Assembly: GCA_964036315.1 (NCBI GenBank)
Contig: OZ038500.1
Location: 61,784,102-61,848,101, forward strand
From: Acanthosepion esculentum
Lineage: Eukaryota; Mollusca; Cephalopoda; Sepiida; Sepiidae
Direction: 5' to 3'
Length of the DNA: 64,000 nt
Shown here: positions 55,306 through 64,000 of the stretch, in pieces
How positions within the stretch are numbered: position 1 is the first letter of the stretch
How the letters are laid out: the number at the start of each line of letters is the position of its first letter
Program-made: the position numbers and the translations under genes
Notes under the pieces: generated by a model
The model's database searches: none
What the model was told of the DNA's origin: nothing
Seen by the model: the letters and a program-made list of their open reading frames with translations, nothing else

Positions 55306-56290
55306 ATACATATACACATATACACATACACACATACATATACACATATACATACATACACACACATACATACATACATACACACAGAGCAACAGCACTG
55401 TCAGCATGGAGTATTATGTATATTTATTACTATATACTTAATATCTCTGTTATATTGCATTGAGCACCATTTTATTTACACCAAAGGATGTATGTATATA
55501 TGTGAATACTTGCATATACATTTATTTATATTTAATTGAGATATACATGATAGCTGGACTCACAGATACACACAAAGATATAGACACACAGGCATCTTTG
55601 AAAGCGGTGAGAGCCGTGTACATTTTACTATGAGCAATCTATTGAAGGTAAGTAAATTGTCCATACATTCAATCTCTCCTGTTTGCATTTAATTAGAATG
55701 CGAACATACCATAAATTTGTAAAGAGATTAATAATAATAATAATAATGGCAAGAGTTCAATAATTAAGTTTATATTAGAAGACAGTGGCAAGTTCTCCAT
55801 GTTCTAAAAAAATATAAATATATAACCTACTTATATAGGCATTTCTTGTGCTTCAGCGATTTCTGATGATCCGCAAGCATGTCCCTCCAAGTCCAATCTA
55901 TGGTGCATTGACAAAAACTGCAAAATCATTATCACCATCATGATAAAAGTCATCACAGAAAGCTGGCTCTTCAGCTCTGTATTTTGCCAAAAGTGTACAC
56001 CCACCAATTTTGCGTTTACTTATCAAGATAATCAAACTGGCATTTAAAAATCTAATTTAATTACTAAGCAAACAACAACTTTAATTTTTGCTACCCTCGA
56101 TGGTGTGTGCCACACAATTCATATGCTAATATCACACATGGGTATTTGCCAGCAGTGACTGGTTTGGCCAGGTGAATATCACAAATTAGGTTATGGTGCT
56201 TGTGCAGTACTGGGATCAGTAGTGGAAAATGACATGTTGCAGCAATATAAATCATAGCACTTGCACATAAGTGACTGACTTTATTGTGTA

Positions 56291-56461
56291 CAGTGTAACC
56301 CGGATATAAGAGAAACCCTGATATAAGAGAGATTTTATTTGGTCCCAAATTAGAGCCTGTGTTAATAAAACAAAATAGACCAAACCCGGATATAAGAGAA
56401 ACCCGGATATAAGATACTTCTTCTCCGGTCCTGACAACTCTCTTATATCCGGGTTACACTG
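56291..56461. mobile_element. MITE with CAGTGTAACCCGG ends, copy 1
   Basis: 171 bp, with perfect 23-bp terminal inverted repeats CAGTGTAACCCGGATATAAG(aga) and a TA duplication (56289-56290 and 56462-56463). The motif gatataagagaaaccc is repeated internally. It has no coding capacity. TA target and CAGT ends fit a pogo/Tigger-type parent. Confidence 0.88.
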
Positions 56462-57499
56462 TATTATAAATGTATGCAAAATGATAATTCGGTCAAATTC
56501 CAGCTCAGGAATTTTACCATCAGAATATTTAAATTTTCGTAGCAAAAGTCCAGTTTTCCATGATTTTCTGTGTTTTCTATTTTCTACTTTATTTCCGGGG
56601 GGGAAATTTTTTTTTTTTTGTCAGTTTTCATATCACGAGGAACCTGCCACTCTAGGCTACATAATAACAGAATATTAAAAGTTCTTATTTGAGATTCTGT
56701 CGAAACAAGAGTAGTTTTTGATAAAAGTGTGATCTCTGTGCTATTAAATATAAAATTAATTAGGAACCAGCTAGAATTTGTTAGCATTTATATTTATTTT
56801 AAAGAAATGTTTCAAACAAGTTTATTGTCTGTAACACACATGAATAATCACATTTAATATTTCCTTTTTGTTCCATTTGTCATGGAAGAAATAAATGAGT
56901 GAAGAGTTTAATAATAAAGGCAAGAGGCCAATTGTTCAGTTTACATTAGAAGTCATGAAAATCAAATTGTGCTTAAGAAATGACTTATCAGGCAGCAGAC
57001 ACTGTCAGGCAGAGGCAATACATTCAGATGACTAATAGCATGATCAATGTTCACTGACCTTATATGCGGGTATTGCTCTTAGAAAAATTATGGACAATAA
57101 AAAACTTTTACCACTTGGGGGTAGTTTGGTAAAAGACCATGATGTTTGGGCACCTTATGAGCTACTAAACGCTACAAAAAAAAAAAATTTTTTTAATTGC
57201 ATAACAATCATACTGATCTCAATTTTGATGAGGTAAACTCTCACCACAACCCATTTACTAAGATTTGGCCAAATTACCAAATAATAATAAAGGCTTCTTG
57301 GGCATGCAAGAACATTAGTAATGTCAGTTAAGACTACAAGACAATTTTGCATACATAAAAGAAAATGTTTATTCCTTTCTTGACTATCAGATTAAAATCA
57401 ACCAAATCAAGGGTATGTGGTTTCACGTCTTCCTTCAAACATTCAATCTTCTTGAGGACGTGAGGGTTTTTTTTTTTTTTTTTTTTTTACTATGATGTT

Positions 57500-58000
57500 C
57501 ATCCTTTACTTACAAGGCCCTGGAGCCACTTGAGGTAGAAGGTTAGAGTAAGAGGCACAGTTTATGTGGATATGTGGGGAAGATAACAGTTAACCTTAGA
57601 TTAGAACTGGTTAAGATTGTAGTGATCAGCAAAGCATCCTCTTGGAAATCGGTTCCACAGAACTGTGGTTTCTGGAAAGAAGCTACCGGAGTGGAACTTA
57701 CATCTCACCAGTGGAATACCAAGGGAACGAGGGTGCTCTGCTACAATGTGCATGGCTTGGTGAGTCTTAGCTGTGAAGGTTAGAACTGGTGGAACTAAGG
57801 AATGGAATTTGTCTGAAAACTTTCCATGGAAATAGGGATAAAGCAGTGAGAGGCTTGCAATGTTCTGTCTGGGATTCTCTCAATGTCATATGTCAGGTAT
57901 TTATATAACTTCCTATTATCCAGTTGTTTTTGTGTCCTAAGTTCAGTAGGGTTCACTTCCTGGTTTATATTGGTGCAGCTCTTGACATCATTTGAGGCCC
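57500..58000 (-). pseudogene. LINE ORF2 C-terminal fragment, minus strand
   Basis: The minus strand encodes, with frameshifts, text like RSLGIPLVRCKFHSGSFF, then PETTVLWNRFPRGCFADHYN and a following tail. The pattern P..r.kfhs.sFfP.t..lWN.lP..cf corresponds to the conserved C-terminus of the LINE family. A T-rich run (57465) marks the tail side. Confidence 0.7.
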
Positions 58001-58624
58001 CATTCTGGGTCAACACTCAGGTGTGACATGATGTCCAAAGCATACTTTGATATCCTTTGATATGTCTTCAGCTGGAATATCCACTCAGCTTAGGTTAAGT
58101 CTCCTGGCGTACAGTAATTTAGACAATCTGGTATTTCCTGACGTGAATCACACACTACAATTATATTAACACTCTCTATATTCACATTACTACTTTTTTT
58201 TCTTTTTAAAAACAAAGATTAATTATCTCTCAAGGTTGGCCCCTTAGACATTGGGTTCACCACAGATCAACTTCTCTTAGAACAAATGTTCCCCTATTGA
58301 CATTAAATTCAATTCAGACAATTTGGGATTTCCTGGTGTGAATCACATACTATAATGCAAAGAACTTTTCAGCACACATCTTGTAACTATCTTTAGAAGT
58401 TTGTTTTTTTTTCTTCTTCAGAAAATGATGACAAATGGACAGCCCATCAGCTTAATTTATTAGAACTCAGAGCCTTAAGTGTGAGGAACCTAATGAAGAT
58501 CAAATTTATAGCAGTACTATCTTTCAAGATTAACTACAGCACTACAACATGGCACTTTCTTAACAATTACTAAAGCCACAATCAGAATATCCAGTAAAAA
58601 GTAAACCTGCCACAGTAATGAAAG

Positions 58625-58975
58625 CCTACAAGACATGGCCCAGTGGATAAAACCATTGGTTGAATCCAGTGACTTTAACCAAAGTGTTGTTAGTTCAATA
58701 CCTGGCTACAGCTGAGGTGAACAAAAAAAAAAAAAAACTTTGAGAGTCAAGTTAAAGGGAGATAATGAAACATCCGGAAGAGGCAAGGTATGTGGAACTA
58801 GAACAATCTACCCCGGTGGATGAAATAAAGGGTTCAGTTTGAAATTCCAGTCATCTGAAGAAAGCTGGAGTGTACAACGGCTGATATATTGTGAGTATGG
58901 CAACAAAGATGAGGGCAACAGTCCGAACAATGTAAATAATTACAATACTTCATCTCAGAAATATAGACAGAAATT
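58625..58975 (+). mobile_element. SINE family D, plus strand, near full length
   Basis: Box A-like tggcccagtggataaaacca and box B-like ttagttcaatacctggctac lead into ggtatgtggaactagaacaa, gaaagctggagtgtacaacg and the tail cttcatctcagaaatataga. Confidence 0.8.
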
Positions 58976-59189
58976 TGATACCCTTTTATAAGCTATTCAA
59001 CAACATGGTTTAACCAAGTAGGATCATGGATAGCATGATCAAAGTATATATCTCATCTTACTGAAATGACATTGGATAGAGATACTACACATTATGAGTC
59101 AAAGCTAAATAAATAAATACTAATCAGGTTTTTCTCTTAGGGACATATATGAAGCATTCACATTTAGAAGGCATTTGCAGTGCATGTTT

Positions 59190-59400
59190 TGTCAGGCTTT
59201 CAAGTGGCAAGTGCCTTCTGTGTTTGTCAGAGATGATTTGAAGTCAGGAAACATTGACCCATGCTTGAACTCCCTTTCTTCTTCCTTCCTTTCAACTGAT
59301 CGGCATTTCAACCTGGGATAATAGCTAGCAAGGCTACTCTGACTTATTACTGTTGCATAGTGAGTCCAATTCTCACTGGGCATCCCAAACAAAATTAAAT
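59190..59400 (-). repeat. Interspersed repeat F, copy 1
   Basis: Shares caagtggcaagtgccttctg, tgcttgaactccctttcttc and ataatagctagcaaggctac with 63045-63205. The GC-richer end (cagtgagaattggactcacta on the minus strand) is box B-like, so it may be a SINE. Confidence 0.5.
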
Positions 59401-59859
59401 AACCCAACAAGGGTTGGCATGTCATAATATCAACCAACCAACCTTCCAACTGAAGCAAGAACTCTTAACAAAAGAGCATATTAACTTGAATTTTATTATT
59501 AAATTACACTGTGCCAATTATTAATATATTAATTACAGTTAACAACATTTAATAGATTCAGAAACAGGGTTTGTTCATGTAAGGTTATGGATAGCATGAT
59601 CAAAGGACATCAATATTGTCACAATGTTGTTGAATGAACACATGAATCATGTTGCTTTTTCCTGGAAATACATAAAGTAAACAGTAAGCATTACCACAGT
59701 ATATGTTTGCCTTTGCTTTTTTAATACTCGGTACTTTTTTAGTGTGCAAGGTGGAGCACCACAGAACTACACTATTAGAAGTGATCAACCAATTTCAAAT
59801 AAAAAAAGTGTCACCTGTTCAACCTATACAATTTGAAATCAAGAAGCCTAATCCTTTAG

Positions 59860-61660
59860 TCCATTCTTAGATATAGAAAAAGCTTCTGATACCACATGGA
59901 AACACACCATCATACAAGATCTAGACAAAATGGGTCTCAAAAGGAAGACTGCCAATTTTTCAATGTTCAAGTTGGTGCTACCCTTTCTGGTCTACATGAC
60001 CAAGAAACAAGTGTACCACAGGCGAGTATTTTATCAGTTACCTTCTTAAAAATAAATGATGATATTAAATGCCTCAATCCAGGAATTGACTATTTTATGT
60101 CAAGAATTTCTTGATCTGCTGTAGATAAAAAAAAAAATATCCATACAACTGAACACCAACAATGTTCCAATAAAGTTTATAAAAATGGACCATAGAAAAT
60201 GTATTCAGATTTTCCAAAACAAAAGCTCAGCATATACATTTCTGTCAATCTGAAAGCTAAACGACAACCCTGATTTAAAACTTGATGGTTCCAATATTGC
60301 TGTAATGGACCAATATAGATTCTTGGGTATTATCTTTGACAGAAGGTTATCTTTTATACCTCACATTAAATATCTTTTAGCTAAATGTAATAAAGCAATC
60401 CAAATACTCAAAGTGGTTGCTCACACAGTCTAAGGAGCTGATGGACTCTTCTGAAATTATACTGAACACCAGTTAGGTCCAAACTGGATTATGGTAGTTT
60501 CATTTAGGGTGCTCCAAAGGAAGTCATACCTGAATGAGCTTGATACAATTCATTCATCATCCAAGAACATCTGACAAAGCCTGTACACCGCTATCCACAA
60601 AATGCTCCCAACACTAATACAGTGTAACCCGGATATAAGAGAGTTGCTGGGACCGGAGAATAAGTATCTTATATCAGGGTTTCTCTTATATCCGGGTTTG
60701 GTCTATTTTGTTTTATTAACACAGGCTCTAATTTGGGACCGGAGAAAATCTCTTATATCCGGGTTTCACTGTACAACAGAAATTAGTACTACAATAGTAT
60801 ACCAAACCACATTCCTGTAAGAACAACCCTGCATTGAACAGAGTTTTTTTGAGCTACAATAAAAATTCAACCTCATGGTCTTTACAAGGAAAACATTATT
60901 AATAAATAACAAATAGACACTACATTAACCGTTGAATCTACTAATATATAAAACCCACCTTGGCTAACAAAACAGCCAACAGTTTTAGTAAACCTTGCCA
61001 AACACCCTAATACCAATACAAGCCCAGAAATCTTTTTAGAAATTGATAATATTTTACAGAATATCTATACTGATGGTTCAAAAAACTGACTAAGTTGGCT
61101 GTTCAACCATTCTTGATGACATCACTTAAAACACACCTACCTAAAAAATTCTATACTTTTAGTGCTAAAATTATAGTCATAGACGTTGCTTAAGACATCA
61201 TAAAAAACAATGAGCCAGACAATGTAAGTTTTTTTTTTTCAGACATACAAACCATACTTACATCACTAACAAACCAAAATACAAACATCCCCTTACTAGT
61301 TAAATTACTAAACAGGATCCATCTCATTAGTAAGAAAAAAAAAATTTTCTGTTGGGTACTGCAACATATTAACATCAGCAGAAATGTAAAAACTGACATG
61401 GCATCAAAGGAATTCCTAAAAACGAACATTTCAAAGTTGAAAATTTCCTATGCAGACTTCAAAGCAACCATAAACACATACATTCTAAACAAGTTTCAAG
61501 AGTTATAGAACTACCACCCAAAGAATAAACTTTACAAAATTAAAGCCATTCTAGGGGAATGACTTCACAGTCCCAGATATTCTCAGAAGGAAGAAGTCAT
61601 CCTATCTTGAATCAGAATAGGACATCTATATCAATCACTCATTTGTCATAAAAAATTTTT
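59860..61660 (+). pseudogene. Jockey-like LINE, RT to RNase H region, degraded and interrupted by a MITE
   Basis: In changing plus frames: LDIEKASDTTWKHTIIQDLD (RT block with LDiekAyD), then NVQVGATLSGLHDQETSVPQ with ASILSVT (VPQGSiLS block, G missing), IDYFMS at the catalytic region with the YVDD lost, YRFLGIIFDRRLSFIPHIK, then SKLDYGSFIWGAP. After the MITE (60620-60771) the reading continues to an RNase H-like ITIYTDGSK-type start near 61070 (YTDGSKN). Many stops; dead. The order matches arthropod/mollusc Jockey ORF2. Confidence 0.8.
60620..60771. mobile_element. MITE with CAGTGTAACCCGG ends, copy 2
   Basis: 152 bp with the same 23-bp ends as 56291-56461 (one mismatch, gggtttcactg) and TA on both sides (60618-60619 and 60772-60773). 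The interior is in the opposite orientation to copy 1. It is inserted in the Jockey-like LINE. Confidence 0.88.
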
Positions 61661-61689
61661 TTAAAAAAATGCAGATCCTCCTGAATGCA

Positions 61690-61765
61690 CAGGTAAAATA
61701 GAAGGACAGAGTAGGTCCTATAGCTTTGGGTGGCAACCAGTCTAGGAGAAGGAAACTCCTAATTT
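61690..61765 (+). mobile_element. SINE family A fragment
   Basis: gacagagtaggtcctatagc followed by tttgggtggcaaccagtcta matches the body of SINE A (2225-2285). Confidence 0.5.
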
Positions 61766-62059
61766 AAATTCGATTGCATTATCCTAAAAGTGTATATACA
61801 TGTGGCTGGTGACTGCTTGTGAATTCAAATCCCTACTGAAACTCCTACTATTAGCAAATCCTCAGGTGCATTGTTAAAGTAGCCCAATGTTCCATAGAGA
61901 ATGAGAGGAACTAACTAAGTCATCTCAGCATCCCCCATAAACCAAACTAAAAATATTTGATGCTCAGCCTTCTAGCCATAATACCAGTAAGTTTAAGTTA
62001 AAAGTGAGCATTGTAAATTATCACGAGGGAATAAGACTAAAATGTCAAAACAAACATTT

Positions 62060-62590
62060 TTTTTTTTTAATCAGTTTCATCTCAAGCAAGGCAGTAAAGC
62101 CACTAAAATACAAGGGGGTACAGGGTGTAGAAGAATTAGGAACAGAAACATTAATGAGAAGAGAAAGAAAAGAGTAATCAGGAGGACAGTAAATAGCGAT
62201 TGACATTGCATTTCAATTTTTGCAGATTAAAGTTGGTTGGAAAGCATGGAGCCAGAAGGGAGTTCCACAAGCGAGAAAAAAAACTGTTAGCATAGAACTT
62301 ACAGCTACATCTAGCCAACTGAACTGTAAACTGATGAGATCTCGATGCCAGTCTAATACTGCACTTAAATTCATAAAGTCTAGGTACCATAGTGAAAAGC
62401 TCATCTGAACAATTACCATGAAAGTATTTATAAAAAAGGCACAGAGAGGCAACCTTATGGCAGTGGGTAAGTGACTGAAGTCGAGCCACCAGATCAGGAC
62501 CAATAATATTGCCGATTCTTCTTTGGATCTTATCAAGGAGCTCCAGGTAAATAGCAGGGACACTGGACCATATATGGCAGCAATAAAGAC
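62060..62590 (-). mobile_element. LINE 3' end with C-terminal ORF, minus strand
   Basis: The reversed tail (cagtttcatctcaagcaagg) is at about 62070. The minus frame 62178-62489 gives SLTHCHKVASLCLFYKYFHG, then SRLWNSLLAPCFP and CNVNRYLLSS at the natural C-terminus. It is the longest intact C-terminus of this LINE family here (103 residues). A shorter piece lies at 63590-63740. Confidence 0.78.
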
Positions 62591-63044
62591 AAAAATAAAA
62601 GCATTAAGAAATTAAAACTGAAACATGGCTCCTAAATGCACAGCATATCAGGAAAATGGAAGCATATACTTGTAAAAAATATTCTGATTGTAATGACCTT
62701 GCCTCTATATGTCAGAAATTTTATGACATGATTAGTCTAAAGGACTTTTTCAAGAAGATACAAGTAGAGACTAGCCAAGTCTACTTGAAGGAGGGTAGGT
62801 CTATACTACAAATTATAGCACTAAATAACTGTTCTAGAGGAATAACTGGAGAGTGGGGGAACCAAATGACCCAAAAGATCATTTACAAGACCTATTTAAT
62901 TTTTTTTAAATCTTTGTCAGTAAATAAGCATTAAAACAGAGCAATCAATCAATTGACCATTCTTAGATAAAACTATCATTATGATGATGATTCCCTTCTA
63001 ATTAGTCATACCTTCTTATGTTTGTTGTCTATTTGAAGAGTTTT

Positions 63045-63205
63045 TGTCTGTCTTTCAAGTGACAAGTGCCTTGGGTGTTTGACAAAGAGGATTATTTATC
63101 CCATACTTGAACACCCTCTCTCTCTTCTTCCAGCCGATAGGTGCTTCATCATGGTATAATAGTTGGCAAGGTTAGACTGCGTGTTAACCCACTTGGCTTC
63201 ATTAG
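63045..63205 (-). repeat. Interspersed repeat F, copy 2
   Basis: Matches 59190-59340 over caagtgacaagtgccttggg, acttgaacaccctctctctc and ataatagttggcaaggttag. Confidence 0.5.
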
Positions 63206-63739
63206 AAACACCCATTAGATGGCACTTTTTAAGTTTATAAAAAGGCAAAAATTTCCATCTTTTTTGTCCTCATTTCTAGAGGTAGACAAATGTAAATAAA
63301 GAATGTCACCACTGATGTGCACTCATTTTCCTTGGTCCACTGACTAGTGAACCCTCCCACACACAAACAAGCACATTCTTATAGATAGTTTTAACGTCTT
63401 TTCCTTCTATTTCAAATTGTGATGTTATTCCTTTTGTTTATAACAAGCATCAACAGTCGCTTGTTTTAAATTCCAAGTTTTGCATTTCTTATTTTTTACC
63501 AGGACTCACACAAGTCAGCCAATATTGTTTGCAAATATTCCAGGAGGCAGTTAAATATTTACTGGAAAACATCCACACCTTATAAAAAAAGAGGGTAAGG
63601 TGGAACAGCAGCAAGTCTGATAGAAGAAATCAGAAAGGTGAGAAATGTGATAAAAGAAACTATTAGAATAGAAATGGTGATTGCATCTAATTACTTCAAC
63701 AATGAAACAGTGAGACCCAACTGCCAATCTAGTCAGTCA

Positions 63740-64000
63740 GTTAAGTGCCATACATCTTACATGCTTTCGATACATGACTGACGAGGCAGATTTTTCCCCC
63801 CCTCAGTAGGTTGCCATTCCTTTCTGCGGTAGACTAGTTGGCAACCAAGGCTAAAGAACCCAGTTTGTTCTGCTATTCAGCCCATAGCTGGGGGAGAAGA
63901 GATGGATTCATACTTTTCTCAAGGGTATTTGTGTATAAGTGAATCTAACACACTTGACTGGAATTCGAACTCTGCCGATATCAATTACACCGCAATCGAG
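63740..64000 (-). mobile_element. SINE family A, minus strand, runs to the window edge
   Basis: The tail (catgctttcgatacatgact), body (gctaaagaacccagtttgtt) and head (ggaattcgaactctgccgat) are as in 46500-46797. It follows a truncated LINE piece (63590-63740). Confidence 0.75.

Larger units (their letters stand above)
38486..64000. other. 5' side of the CNTNAP-like gene: long intron or flank, no exon found
   Basis: 25.5 kb with no supported host exon on either strand. It holds only repeats (listed separately) and AT-rich unique sequence, for example 41330-42530, 45240-46090, 52660-53050, 55560-56280, 56470-57470, 58020-58620, 61770-62050 and 62600-63040, where I see nothing. Exon 1 enters in phase 1, so an upstream exon must exist either here or to the right of the window. 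Confidence 0.7.

Noticed and set aside
38486..64000. Signal-peptide exon of the CNTNAP-like gene
   Set aside because: Hydrophobic minus frames (for example 52094-52312) are antisense to LINE sequence or lack a phase-1 donor. None could be supported.

Overview
This window is eukaryotic, intron-rich, AT-rich animal DNA. It contains no prokaryotic operons, phage or CRISPR. The mix of tRNA-derived SINEs, Jockey/CR1-type LINE tails, Helitrons, mariner, Tigger, Tc1 and piggyBac relics and many (AT)n/(CA)n tracts looks lophotrochozoan, most likely a cephalopod mollusc such as octopus. That assignment is inference from composition and repeat style, not from a diagnostic gene.

Only one host gene can be supported. 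It lies on the minus strand and spans 38485 down to 3403 as nine internal exons with good splice sites and matching phases throughout. The spliced product (about 478 codons) reads discoidin (F5/8 type C) domain, laminin G domain 1, then most of laminin G domain 2. This is the N-terminal order of neurexin IV/contactin-associated protein (CNTNAP/Caspr). The signal-peptide exon was not found: 38486-64000 is either a very long first intron or 5' flank. The 3' exons (rest of LamG2, EGF, later LamG, TM) lie beyond position 1. One 82-bp exon (4523-4604) was found only because the phases of its neighbours required it.

Everything else is intronic or flanking repeat. Layout by region. 1-3400: LINE, mariner and SINE relics. 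4605-20093 (introns 6-7): SINEs, a 635-bp non-autonomous Helitron inside a SINE, a foldback element, a 43-copy 48-bp minisatellite between mariner relics, and a nested stack in which a 490-bp solo LTR sits in a Tigger transposase inside an older repeat. 20262-25000: a second foldback element and a Tigger/MER2-like fragment. 25171-33894 (intron 3): a nearly complete 7.0-kb Helitron (26228-33260) with decayed Rep/helicase. 34037-37732 (intron 2): a 25-copy, 31-bp GC-rich minisatellite and a 1.95-kb long-inverted-repeat element without coding capacity. 38486-64000: SINEs, LINEs, Tc1, a piggyBac derivative with TTAA ends, a second Helitron remnant, and two copies of a small TA-flanked MITE, one of them inside a Jockey-like LINE.

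No convincing new multi-gene biological system is present. The most unusual items are the two minisatellites, the orphan long-terminal-repeat elements, the exact insertion junctions that give a relative history of the locus, and the 23-residue tandem repeats at the N-terminus of the Helitron protein.
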